From Paramacrobiotus metropolitanus (Eukaryota; Tardigrada; Eutardigrada; Parachela; Macrobiotidae): 64,000 nucleotides of DNA. A program made the position numbers and the translations under genes. Positions 12,629-23,930 of the stretch are shown here, one piece after another. Position 1 is the first letter of the stretch, and every line of letters starts with the position of its first letter. Location of the stretch: the NCBI RefSeq assembly GCF_019649055.1, contig NW_026570243.1, positions 186,001 through 250,000 of the forward strand. Direction: 5' to 3'. Below the pieces are notes generated by a model that was not told the origin of the DNA, searched no databases, and worked only from the letters and a program-made list of their open reading frames with translations.

Positions 12629-13687
12629 ATGAATTCCAACAAAACGGATTTTCAAAATTTCTCCCCTCACTCACCGGGCACTGTCAACAGCACACTAACA
12701 TTTCAGCTGGGTCTAATTCGCCATTAGGGCGATCTGCAACGGCGAGCTTCCTAAGCACAGAGATCCTTATTGTTACGTTTAATTCCATAACGCTGATCTG
12801 GACACTGACCAACAAATCGCTGCGGATACCGTTCAATATTACGTTATGGCATTAATGTGCTCTAATGTGGCTTTTGCGGCTATGAGTTACACTATACTTC
12901 TTCTCCAGGACGCATTCGGGAATGTCTGGATGGGTAACTGGGCATGCACGTTACGCCTTTATTCATTGTACGTAATCGTTCCACTGATTTACCATTGTCA
13001 TTTACTCATCTCACTGAATCGCGCCTGGGCACTGTTCGCCCCAATTTCATATCGGAACCGGCATAATCATACCACCGCTGGCTTGCTTTGCTGCGCTGCT
13101 GTCATTTATATTCACATTTGGATGTTGCCAGAAGTGATCCTGGACGATGTCTACTATCGTGCACCGCTGGAAAAAGGATGCCGACTGAATACCGCCCAAC
13201 AGTTTACTCTCACGCAGATTACAAGCACTTGGATTTTTAACGTGCCAGTAGTGGTGATCCCGGTTATCTACCCGGTTTTACTGTGGCACCTATATCATTA
13301 TAAACATTTTTCTTTAAACTGTTTAAAACCGCCAAATTTTTTAAGTTTCAAACAATCCGGCGCAGGCGTGCTAGACGAATCAACCCTGCTGACAATCCAA
13401 CCATGCAACGCAACGATGTGAAGCGGGAAAAGAACTACCGCCCTTTCGTGCTGGTTACTATGTACTCGTGCAGCACCGTGGTATGCTGGCAGCCAAGTAT
13501 GTGGTATTATATTATTTTAGGCGCCTTTCCCAAAATCCAGATGGGTCCAGCTTTTTATCAGGTCCTGTCAGTTCTTTACGCCCTTCAACTTATTCTGGAC
13601 CCGGTTCTCTTCTTTCTAACTGCCAGAAACGTACTTCAGTATGCACTTCGAACCTTCAAAAGAAGAGTGAATCCAGCAGCAGCCTAG
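12629..13687 (+). pseudogene. decayed inverted copy of the 8.8-9.8 kb receptor
   Basis: The same receptor sequence as the minus-strand gene (GNWACTLRLYSLYV, SLNRAWALFAP, CWQPSMWYYII), but interrupted. The conserved ATG at 12,629 follows a good acceptor (TTATCCATAG). The frame is first lost around CAGCTGGG near 12,705, then again by a base loss at the TM1/TM2 loop near 12,838. At about 13,287-13,357 the intracellular loop 3 codons are replaced by roughly 70 AT-rich bases with no splice signals, shifting the frame again. From 13,403 it is open to the stop at 13,685. At least three frame changes make a full receptor implausible. The N-terminus is better preserved here than in the minus-strand copy. 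Confidence 0.75.
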
Positions 13688-16340
13688 AATTCTAGATTAA
13701 AGCATACGGATGTCAGTGATGTGTTAAAAAAAGAATAAATTTTGGGAATGCTTCAATTACTGCCTTTCAAGTAACGCTTGTACCTTGCACATTTCCAACG
13801 GAAACCATTACCGGATATCATCCCAAAAGAATAAGAAAACAGTGGCAAGAAAACAATGACTGGTAAAAATTTTAGTATAATGACAAGTATTTTAATATTG
13901 CGACAAGACTGTGAAATCATTATTCAGCACTAGCAGTAACGACTAACGTTAATTGTCATAACAAAATAGAGCGCGAGGACACGGCAAGTAAACCCTAGGC
14001 CCCTGCCCTTCATTCACGTAACATTTGCCAATAAATATTTGGAAACCGTGAAAAAATCATAATTTGTGCGGATCCTGGGGATTAATTTAATTTCGGGTTA
14101 TGCAGTGGTGTTAAGTTTGGGTTAAGTTTGTTGTGGCGCTGACCGACGCACAGACATCACGAGTTACGTGTGGCGTAAGTGTATAGGGCCACAATGCATG
14201 TGTAATGCGGTAACAATCACCACCGTGCATAGGTGAATTTCGTGGCGGTGACCGACACACAGACACATAAAGACTTTCGCTACGCTATGGTCGATAATCG
14301 GAAGGGTTTTGGCTAGTTCCGAACAATAGCAGAATACCACTTCCCTTAATTATTTTCTTTTGAGTTCCTCCTGCTGTCTGGAAACCGACCTTAATTACGT
14401 AACATCCTTGAAGGAAATTAACAAAATGCAACATGTAAAGGAATTTGAAAAGCCAACGGTTTTTATTACAAACGACCCCGCCCTGATTTTCTCCGCATTT
14501 GTGCAGTTTGGCATCTAGCAAAGCGTAGACTGGCGTGAGCGTTGCCGTTATGTATCTACTTAAATATTGCTTATTCAGGTCGGACAAGTTAACCTTTGCC
14601 TTTTCTTTGCTTTGCCTTTTCAGTTTTGTAAATTTAATTAGCTCACTTTCAGTACTAGTACTAAGCTAGTGACTAAGAAAACGATTGACTATGATTTGTA
14701 AGCTATTAATGATAAAAAATCAGCAATAAACAAACAATAAACTAAAGTCTTTTAATAATTACCCCGGAACAATCTTAGTACCAGAAAAAAACTGCTATAT
14801 AAATGTATACTTCTATAGAAAAGCTTTAAACTTAATACACTACGTGGCCCAATCTCGTTTAACTCGATTGTATAGCGGCAGGTTCATAAAAAAAACAATA
14901 ATATAAATAATTTAAAAGTATCGTATGTTGTAACTGTGTGCCCTACTGAGCCCAACTAAATCTAACTGCAGCCTCGAGGAGGTTTATAATTTGATTTCTA
15001 ACAGCACGATTTCTAACAGAATTCTGTAGTATTGACTGAGAGTAGTCAAGTTTTTGCTATACATACAGAGTTCCAGATAGAATGAAAATTATATGTTCAT
15101 TGTTGAATTAATTTCAAATAGAGCTCCTTATCCAGGATGAAACGGTCGGCCTGTTTAGTGGCAGTGATAACACCAATGCCGGCAATGGCTTTATGAAAAT
15201 AGAACGTTTAATTTGATGGCTTTGAAATTGAAACTTTTGTTATCGAAAATAATATAGTACATGAATAGGAGCATAGTACATGAACAGTATGGCACATGAA
15301 AACAGGAAAATAGTATAGTACAAAATTTTTGTATAAAAATAATTAGCTACACTTTTGTTATCTAATCTTTTCCTATACAAAAACGACATTTGCGGAGTAT
15401 GGTAATGTGTAATGGTTGTCCGGATCTTTTCTTAAGCATTACTTTACGATTTTTTCCAGAATTGTTGTGTTTTGTTGACCCTGTTAAGTTTACATTTTTG
15501 TTTTTTAACTTCACATTTTCATGTTTAACATCATCACTACTTCATTATCTTCCTTGCTACAGTTACCATCAGTTTCCGTTTTGCGGTTTTTTCTCTATAA
15601 TCACGCCCATACACACGCATGTATTTCTTGCGATCACAACCAGTTTCCATTATTTTATTAAAAAAACAATACTTAAAAGAACCTATCTATGAAAGCAAAC
15701 TTACTAAACTATACTCAACCTAAAAAGACCAAAGCCAAACAAAACACAACAACCTGAATCAGTACGCTTCCAAAAATTTAAACCGGCCACCAGAAAATAA
15801 CCAACAAGAAAAGCATTCTCCTCAGTGCATATACTTCGTCAAATCCATAATAGCTCAAACACAACGTTCCTCAACTTCTAATATACCCGCCGAACTCAAA
15901 AAATCCAGTCAACAAACCAATTAAACTATACATTTTCTCGAACAACCTTTTAATGTACCTCCCAACCTACTTCCCATATACCAACCACCTGTTCCTAAAC
16001 ATCCAAAACTATCAGAGCAAAACATAATAGTCTGCTCCATTAAGCAATCAAGTTTCTCGAAATTTCTAGAATTTTCCACACAAATCCACCACCATCTACA
16101 ACTCTCAACACACTCCACTTCCTGTAACACTTCATTAAACACTGCAATACGAACAACTGCGAAGTCCAAAAAATTTCTACCATAGTACAGTAAAACTCCC
16201 ACTACCTTCACCGTAATTCAATGTAGACCGTTTCTTCCCTAAATTGGATTATTACTTTTCATTTTTCTTCCCTACACGGGGTTATCACTGCTTCGGCTGA
16301 CCTCCAATGCTGCAATCTACACCTGCAATGTACACCTACA
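13688..16340. other. AT-rich intergenic stretch
   Basis: No supported gene. It contains dispersed repeat copy B (14,285-14,560). From 15,390 to 16,210 there are ORFs of about 100 codons with no recognisable domain. Confidence 0.5.
14285..14560. repeat. dispersed repeat, copy B
   Basis: Direct-orientation partner of 10,150-10,412. The two copies differ by many substitutions and small gaps, so the duplication is not recent. The pair flanks the inverted receptor copy at 12.6-13.7 kb. Confidence 0.6.
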
Positions 16341-16361
16341 ATATGAAGAAGCATATTCCAA

Positions 16362-16478
16362 TGTGCTCCTACATATGTAGGAGCACATTGCAATCTGCTC
16401 CTACATATGTAGGAGCACATAGCAATGTGTTCCTACATATGTAGGAACACATTACAATGTACTCCTACATATCTAGAA
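16362..16478. repeat. tandem array of 26-bp palindromes
   Basis: Unit 1 (16,362-16,387) is a perfect palindrome: TGTGCTCCTACAT followed by its reverse complement. Unit 2 (core 16,397-16,416) follows after 9 bases, and unit 3 (16,426-16,451) reads TGTGTTCC...GGAACACA, changed on both arms so that the palindrome is kept. A fourth, from 16,458, is broken on the right arm. An isolated perfect copy lies at 17,300-17,325. Confidence 0.85.
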
Positions 16479-16479
16479 C

Positions 16480-18170
16480 CTAATTCTCGAAGCTACAAGC
16501 TACTAGCATCAAGCTAAATTTCGAAATATTGTGATAAAAAATGATCTAAACCCCCAATGACTCTTAACTACACTTTACAGAGTTTTACAAGGACCCAATA
16601 ACGAACTGTGTTTGAACGTACCACACAAGTCATTTTTCATTAAAACATGCTGCCATGCTTTACATCGCCAAGTCCGTTTGCAGAGAGCAAACGATTCTTC
16701 GATATCAAATTAAGTTTACTCTGCAGTTCATCCCCCGGTAAACACAAATGGTGTTCTATGCTCAAACGAATTTCCCCCTTTTTTTACATTCCCAATGTCC
16801 AACAGATCGTTCGCTAACATTTCCGAGCAGAATTCCATAAAATTTGTTTCTGGCGCTTTCTGTTTCAGGATAACCAAATCGGAAGCAACGCCAATCATGC
16901 CGGTAATACGTTTCTGAGCCACCTACACCACCCGATACTTAACCGGTTTAATCGAATAAACCATTAAACCGGTTTTTTAACACAACTACCCTATGCTAAT
17001 GGTAAGTTTTATTTTGCTAAGTATAATATTTTTAGTATTGTTATCCTCATTATTATTTCATATTTATTTTCCTAGCATTTAAAAAATTTTCAACTTTCAC
17101 TCAATTACAAACAATCGAATTTTCAATTTTGTTGTTCATAAACTCTTTATAAAAATTTCATAAAATCTTTACCATCTAAGATTAAACCAAAATCAACAAT
17201 TTGAAAAAATCATATTTCTATTGCAACAAAGACAAAAATTATTAATGACTCCAATACAGTCACAAATAATGCAGTCAAAAATACCACCCTACTATACAAT
17301 GTGCTCCTACATATGTAGGAGCACATATATGTGCAAAACAGCTAACAACGCCATCTACAAGTTTAACGCATCGTTACCCAACTCATGTGACATCAGTCAT
17401 GTGACATTTAGGCCCCACCGCTTCCTTCAACCGGCCGGATCCACAAATACTCTACCGGCGCCAAAAAATACTTTTGTTTACACACGGATATCGAAGACCA
17501 AAAACCGAAACTACAGTTTCATATATGCTACGACTGATTCTAGTCGTATACCGCATATACGAACCTGTCACGGTTCAATGAACCTGCCGCAAAAGTTATT
17601 TGTATAAGTAAAGAGTCACTTACGAGTGCCCTAAGTAAGTAAACAAAGAGTTCACGGTCACCCCAGTTAGACCTCTTGCTTGCATGGCGGAAAAGTGTTA
17701 CACGCACACCGGTAGAGTAGCTGTTTTCCTATACGGGTCTTCACGAAAGTCACCGTTTCATCGCAGCCGCTTCACGCCCGCTATCCTGTGCAAAGAATTT
17801 ACGGTAGGTGTCTTTTTTCCTGCCGTTATAAAATTAACCAAGGCTCTAAAGCTTCTCCCAAACTCATCTCGGGTAGCAAAATCTATAGGGCGATAAAGAA
17901 AGACAGATTCCAACAAGATGGAAAACCATCATGGAGTTTCTTGTGTAGCGCGACTAAAGAAGTGGATTTTACGGCATATTCGATGCCGTGCCAACCACCA
18001 TAGACCTGGTCCAAATTGTATTGAAGCAGATCAGACTAGTAACAATTGCCACTTCCCATCACTCTTCCGCCACACACACGTACGAAATCAAGCGCAAGCG
18101 GTATGTGCCAATGATACTTCATAGAACAATCCAAACACTGAAAATAACTGCGATATCCGTGTCATCACTT
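16480..18170. other. AT-rich intergenic stretch
   Basis: No gene is supported. One ORF at 17,221-17,607 spans the isolated palindrome copy and has no domain. Scattered copies of the palindrome are the only structure noted. Confidence 0.45.
17300..17325. repeat. isolated copy of the 26-bp palindrome
   Basis: Identical to unit 1 of the array at 16,362, about 0.9 kb away, with ATACA/ATATG flanks. Confidence 0.8.
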
Positions 18171-18176
18171 TTACTT

Positions 18177-18760
18177 TTAAACCAAAGAAGCCATACGCTC
18201 TAAAAGCTGAACAAAAACTGTTCGACACCGTAAATCCAGCGATGCAGCGCGGAACACCAGTTCACTCGATTCCACCAAGTCCGGATCCTCGGCACTGAAC
18301 TCAAACTGCCCTTTTGAACACGTGACTACAGCTGGCAGATGCTGGCTGTCGGATCGGCTAGTCACGCCGGCCGTATCCAACAGCCACAGATGCAAGGTTC
18401 GCAAATGCGTCCGGCACCGATAAGTGTTGTCGGCGCTGAATACGGCTTCTGCGGCGTCTGTCGTCTGGATATCCGTCTCGTCCATACCGACGACACCTTT
18501 TCGACAGCGGCAGTTTATCGCAGGAGCAACGTTGCCTACAGTACAAGTTGGTGGGACGGCAGTTGAGCATGGGGACTCCGTTGCGACTGGTTCAAAGATG
18601 GTTGTGCCCGGGGAATTCTCAAGGGGAGGTAAAGAAGCCGTGGAAAGGGTTGTGCTAGTAGTAAGGGGTTATCGATCGGTCGTGCTCATCGTGGTTGGTT
18701 CACTCTCTACTTCTGTGTATACTATGCTTTCTTCTTGGGTACTTGCTAAAACGTTTAATT
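18177..18760 (-). pseudogene. Cys-rich secreted-type unit, copy 1 (probable pseudogene)
   Basis: Reading on the minus strand, a Thr/Ser/Pro-rich linker leads into a conserved block with Cys in the order C-C-C-C, the words GMDETDIQTTDAAEAVFSAD, then TYRCRTHL, VVTCSKGQF, and an end MASLV followed by a stop. It is about 90% like copy 2 at 21,814-22,407, and the reading frame of the block is kept in both, which supports real coding. In copy 1 the linker carries an in-frame TAA (18,669-18,671) after TTDR; an unrecognised intron there is the alternative. No known domain recognised. Extracellular location is inferred from the Cys pattern and the Thr-rich linker. Confidence 0.45.
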
Positions 18761-19256
18761 AAATGCGAATTACAGATATAAAAGCAGACCCCATTGTAAA
18801 ACAAAATTCCCTATCCGGCGAAGCGCTGGGCAAACTGCAAACAAGCCGATCGGAATTTTTCTGATGAAAAAAGAATCTTAAATTCAATTTGCACACGAGA
18901 CAAAACTGGTTTTTAGTGTGCCAAGAATTTGTATCTGCCGTTAAGCCTTCGGCAAGCGATCCCATTGAGCGGCAGTATCGCTAAGGATTAATCTACTGCT
19001 CCAGCCCGTTGAAGCAAAATTGTAACTTTTCAGAAAATTGGTAACAGCTGTCGCTATTTTGTAGCATTATTTTATTACTAGTACAGTATTCGTTTGATCA
19101 GCCTCCGATTATGTACAGTATTTTACAGCCCCGCACCTGTATCTTCGATAGGTGGTTGTCCGGACGGAAGCGGAACTGAATCGATAGGCATCACTAAAAA
19201 AAACAGGTTAACGCGCATACCGTTCTGGATTTTTGTCATAATCGCGCTATAATATC
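18760..19256. other. intergenic within the minus-strand cluster
   Basis: The first 80 bases align with the sequence upstream of copy 2 (22,410-22,470, GCGAATTA...GAAGCGCT), so the duplicated unit extends 5' of the open part. No coding exon identified. Confidence 0.45.
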
Positions 19257-20971
19257 CTAATTCCTACGAATGCAAGCTTGGTTCAGGAACAGCACATCAT
19301 CGATTGCGATGAAATACACATCGTCCACATGGCGTTTGATGTACCCTTCGATGGTAATCTGAACAGCACCAGGCAATTATTGTTGCATGTTTAAGGGCAT
19401 TAACGGAAGACAAAATTGTACCCTACCACAAATTCCTGATCATATCTAGGATTTTGCAGTGGAATCTGTGCGCGATGCCACACCCATTCCCCTTGGGACG
19501 TGTCCACTTGTTGTCGGCCAGAGTTTTCCCACATTGGATTCCACTCGTTGGGATCTTCCACCTGGTGCACCCGCACAACCGCTGCACCCGAAGCGTTGGA
19601 AAAACTTAAAGGTCATGCACAACGCCTGTTTCGGTGGCCATGTCATAAGTTCACTGTACAACACGGCCCGAGATCCGGGAATGTGACCGTTAGGACGGCC
19701 ACCTTGGATGAAAAGGTAGCTGCCTGCAATATCATAAAAAGCGAGTTACAAATCGTGAGAAGCAAACCCTTGCAACTATATGAAACTCACTGTCTGCCAC
19801 TGGTCCGCCTGCTGGTATTCTGTTAGTGCACTGCATTGTGGCATAATCCCCAAGTAGATGCTGCCGCCAACATATCCTTACGCTTCCAGTATTGAATTTA
19901 CAATCACCCGGATAATAGCAATCGCCTGGTGTCACCGCGAAATCATCAAACGCAACGGCTCCTTTGGCTCCTTTTTCGCTGCTTACCGAAAACGTTACCT
20001 AGACGTTCCCACAATTTATAGAAAATATATAATTGAAATTACAATTCATAGAAAATATATAATTGAAATTACTCAAGCCCAGTAAACCTTACGTCCAGGT
20101 CGTATGTGCTATCCAGTCCCCGTGCAAGAACGGTAGTTTTGACAGCTATCCATTTGCGCCCGTGTGGAATGTTAGTAGTGAACAGTGTTCGCTGAGTTGC
20201 TCCCGCATTCATCAGCACCTTCAACTCGGGACCATTCTTGACCGGACCTTTTAGTAAATGGTAGAAAAATGAGATGCACTGGTCACCAGATAGCGATCTA
20301 ATGGACGAGTATTTCATGTCTGCTCCCTGACCTCCAGTCCCAGTCCACGTGTCTGTATTCGGTCCAGGGTATAGGAAGCCATACTGACCTATGCATCGTA
20401 AAACCGTAATGCATAAAATAAAAGCAATTGCTGAAGACAGATGGTATGAATATACCGGCCGGAGCATTATGTGTATGGTCTGCGTTTGGCTTGACTGCCA
20501 ACAGAAATGCATCACTTTGCACGTCGAAGTCGCGGCCGTTGGTAATCTGCCAGTTGAAATTGTTCACAGTGGAGGTAGCGCTGAACTTGCAAGCCCCATC
20601 CTCAAAATCACAGAATGCGGATGTGGGCGTGGACTTTGCGGACACGGTATAAGTGTGCGGTCAGTTCAAGGCATAGAATGATCTTTTTCTCGGTTCCTGT
20701 TTAAAATATAAAAAAGAAGTAATTATGTTTCGGGAAATTTGTGTTTTGTCCAGGGAGCAAAAAATTTGACGTTTGCGCACCCCGCCAAGGTCCACTTCGA
20801 AACAGCAGTAAAAAGCGCTCGCCACACTAACATCTGTTCGCAACGAGTTGTCGTACCGATTTATACGTGGTGCATTTTCCAATTTCTACTGTTTAGAACT
20901 GACAAAGTGCAATTACCTTGACCAAATCCTATAAGTAGCGATATACCCAATATCCGTCCTAACCCGGTCAT
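19257..20971 (-). CDS. secreted two-MAM-domain protein, six or more exons, frame damaged
   Basis: Minus-strand gene. Exon 1 (20971-20917) encodes a signal-peptide-like MTGLGRILGISLLIGFGQ. The first MAM domain starts CDFEDGACKF (exon to 20456), continues in exon 20388-20073 (QYGFLYPGPN, DQCISFFYHLLKG, WIAVKTTV) and ends in exon 19978-19791 with GAVAFDDFAVTPGDC. That exon then begins the second MAM domain, which continues in exons 19723-19427 (SYLFIQGGRPNGH, RAVLYSE, CMTFKFF) and 19358-19257 (ITIEGY, YFIAIDDVLF, stop). Phases match at 20455/20389, 20072/19979, 19790/19724 and 19426/19359. Two problems: the exon after the signal peptide (acceptor near 20,710) is one base out of frame with MAM1, and MAM2 has one extra base near 19,597. 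MAM domains mediate extracellular adhesion. Either a young pseudogene or sequencing indels. Confidence 0.65.
20011..20070. repeat. 30-bp tandem duplication inside a MAM-gene intron
   Basis: Two nearly identical 30-base units (ACAATT.ATAGAAAATATATAATTGAAATT) lie head to tail in the 94-bp intron at 19,979-20,072. They make up most of that intron, so it was enlarged by duplication. Confidence 0.85.
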
Positions 20972-21813
20972 TTTGGGAAATATCGGTATTAGGCGAGGAA
21001 AAAAAGGTACAAACTGTTACAAAAAAATTTAAAATGCGTATGAATAAATCAGGAAGTACAGTATCGCACACCGAAATCACGAGCGTAATCGCCCTCGGCT
21101 AAATCATTTGTTCTAAGAGGCTTAACCTTAGAATTCAGAACGGTTAATTACCGTCGTAGTGCAGACAATTTAGTTTGCAGTTCTCGTATCGCTGATACAA
21201 GTCAAAGCGTAAATGCAGCGAACATTTCTATGAATACCGGCGCGTTAAAACGAGAAACCGTCAAATGAAGATAACTAATCAGAAGGACATTTCCTATGCA
21301 TAGGCGGATGTGAAGAATACTGCTTTTATACGATTCCACGCGACTATCGCTCAGAAAAAAAAAGGAATACAATCACATAGTTTTCTTTTATTGTCCTTTC
21401 CTTAAAGTTATCTTTTTACAACGCTATCTTCCAACCAGCTTCTGAAATTCAACAGTTTAGTGAGACAGTTTAAAGGAACTAAAGATGATGTCACTGGCAG
21501 AAAAGAGACTGTTTACTTACTTACTATACACAGTTACATAAAGACAGAATGCAGTTTGCAGGGGCGTCAAAAGAACTGTTCCTTCAACGCCAACAGAAAA
21601 ACGGTTATTTGGATGTATGTGATGCGATGCAAACCATGAAAATTTTGTGACCAAATTGATAAATAAAAAAATTATCGTTTCGCGACATGCTGCAGCATAG
21701 AGTTGTGGGACACTGGCTCACACGAACTAGGCAAAAACACACACACACACACGAAACTGCCACCATGTGCAATAACAGAAATGAAAACGGCTATTGTTGT
21801 ATTGTCCAAGTTG
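20972..21813. other. intergenic within the minus-strand cluster
   Basis: No gene supported. Contains a short CACACA run at 21,738-21,752 and is the likely 5' flank of the MAM gene. Confidence 0.5.
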
Positions 21814-22407
21814 TCACTTCTTTGAAACCAAGGAAGCCATGCGATCTAAAAACTGAAGAAAAGCAGTTCGACACTGTAAATCCAGCGGTGCAGAACGGAA
21901 CACCAGTTCACTCGATTCCACCAAGTCCGGATCCTCGGCACTGAAATCAAACTGCCCTTTTGAACACGTGACTACGGTTGGCAGATGCTGATTGTCGGAT
22001 CGGCTAGTCACGCCGGCCGTGTCCAACAGCCACAGATGCAAGTATCGCAAATGCGTCCGGCACCGATAAGTGTTGTCGGCGCTGAATACAGCTTCTGCGG
22101 CGTCTGTCGTCTGGAAATCCGTCTCGTCCATATCGACGACACCCTTTCGGTAACGGCAGTTAATCGGAAGAGCAACGTTGCCTGCAGTACAAGTTGGCCT
22201 GATGACGGTTGGACAAGGGTCGTTCGTTGTCATTGGCTCAAAGATAGCGGCGGTCCGAGAGCTCTCGCTGGTAGTAAAAGATGTCGTAGAGACGGTAGTA
22301 CTGATGGTCAGAGGCTGCCAGTTAGAGATGCTATCATCGTTGACTCGCTCTCACCAGCGGCAGGCACTGCATTGATTTCTGGAATGGTAACTGAAAAGTT
22401 GATATAA
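21814..22407 (-). CDS. Cys-rich secreted-type unit, copy 2
   Basis: The longest intact member of the family: the ORF is open for 139 codons from a Met at 22,233 and its frame extends upstream into a Ser/Thr-rich linker. Landmarks in order: NDPCPTVIRPTCTAGNVALP, NCRYRKG, MDETDFQTTDAAEAVFSAD, TYRCRTHL, WLLDTAGVTSRSD, VVTCSKGQFDF, then LQCRTAFLQFLDRMASLV and a stop. The Met at 22,233 is probably not the real start, because similarity to copies 1 and 3 continues 5' of it. Near 22,310 the upstream exon (ending NAVPAAGESE) and the linker are in different frames, explained either by an intron with GTGAGA donor or by an indel. No catalytic motif; function unknown. It sits head to tail with the MAM gene, all on the minus strand. 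Confidence 0.5.
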
Positions 22408-22409
22408 CC

Positions 22410-23036
22410 GCGAATTAGAAGATAGGTTACACTGCAATACAAAGCTCCATGTCCATCGAAGCGCTAAACCAATCGACTATTGGATAAAAGTTTCAATGTG
22501 AAACCTTTATCTATTTTATCACACTATTTTCTTTTTCTCGGTTCTCGATGAACTGATATTTGTACCTTCTTGTTAGCGTTTTACTATTTTTCGAGCTTCC
22601 GCATTTGTAATTGTAATCATACATTTGTAATCATAAAAGCTTGGCAACGAACAGCAGTACCTTTTAATAAAGCGCCTTATAAGTCAAAAACGACTTCTTT
22701 AATTAAAGAATGGAACAAGTGATACAACATACGGATCCGAGATTTCGCACCGAGTAATTCCTTCAGTCGTTAACTAAGTTAACAACTTTTTTTAACAACG
22801 GTGCTAAAGAATAAGGGTAAATCCAATTATCCAAGGCGCCAAACCAATAAAGAATCCCAGTTAGGACATTCAACATTAGGAACGGTATGTAACGCGGATG
22901 CAACGCAACACAAATGTAAGCCAATAAGTATGGTTCTCTTCTTTCGGTAAAAACTGTGTAACTGAATGACAGCAGCGGAACTCAGGCCAGTCTTCATCCC
23001 TTGACATCCGTCGATGTACCTCCATCGAAGACGCGT
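22410..23036. other. intergenic between copies 2 and 3
   Basis: AT-rich; no coding exon that I can support. The end next to copy 2 resembles the 5' flank of copy 1. Confidence 0.45.
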
Positions 23037-23930
23037 CTATCGTCGGCCCATAATACCTTTTCTTGACCGACATTCTGAACTTAATGGATGCGAATTACCC
23101 TTTAACCAGGTGATTACAACTTGCACTCGCAGACGCTGACTGTTGGATCGGTTAGTCACGCCGGCCGTGCGTGACAGCCAATATGCAGATGGCGCAGATG
23201 AGTCCGATACCGAAACGTCCTGCCAGCGATTAACACGGCTTCTATATTGTCTTACCTCTTGAAATCTGAGCCATCTATTCCGACTAAACCCTTGCAACAA
23301 CGGCATTGGATAAGAAGAACATTGTCGACTGCCGTACAATTTGTCGTAATGGTACCCGTTATTTGGCATGCCTGCTCCGTAGTGAGAGGTTCGAAGGTTA
23401 TGGTAGGAAAGCGTGGATGGAACAAGAGAAGTTGTCGATGCTTTTGATACGATGGTAATCGTTGGTCTATCAGTCGTGGTCATCGTCATAGATTCGCTCA
23501 CCACGACAGCAAAAATTTTGCTAATTTCTGGAAATTTCGCTGAAAAGACTGGATTAAATATGAAATTTGATTTAAACTCATGGTAAGATCCCAGAACTAT
23601 CACGTATGTAAAAGAAAAAAACCGGCAAGAAAGCAAAACTGAAAATATTAACTGCAACCGGCTTACGTTTGACAATTTATTGTACCAATGGTACTATTGG
23701 GTAATGGCGTCGGGTGCGAACCTGCGGCCATCCATCTCTGTGTTTCGCCCAGAACAAACTTGTACGCATCGCACTGACTGACGTACCAGTTGTCTGTTGA
23801 GACCCAAACTGTACGCTGCGAGTGCAGCGTCACACATTTAATCCAGAATCGGCTTCGCAGCTGGTAACCGGTGAGGTCACGAACTGTTACATTATATCGG
23901 AATTGACGGCGGCCAGATCACCGCCACATT
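23037..23930 (-). pseudogene. Cys-rich unit, copy 3, with an upstream exon (degenerate)
   Basis: An exon at about 23883-23686, following acceptor GTAACAG, encodes RDLTGYQLRSRFWIKCV...WVSTDNWYVSQCDAYKF, rich in Trp and Cys. After an intron, the exon from about 23,554 gives AKFPEISKIF and a Thr-rich linker (MTMTTTDRPT), the same arrangement as copies 1 and 2. The linker then passes into the conserved Cys block (NCTAVDNVLL, QCRCCKGLVGIDGSDF) only after a frame change, and the block ends early at a TAA after FKR. It is the most divergent of the three and looks broken. The upstream exon hints that intact members carry an N-terminal Cys/Trp-rich part that I could not find for copies 1 and 2. Confidence 0.4.

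Noticed and set aside
16362-16478. Possible CRISPR-like array
   Set aside because: Spacing is about 5-10 bases, units are palindromic and imperfect, and the surroundings are eukaryotic; no spacer-sized unique segments.
17221-17607. 128-codon ORF as a gene
   Set aside because: It runs through the isolated palindrome copy and simple AT-rich sequence, with no domain or splice partner.
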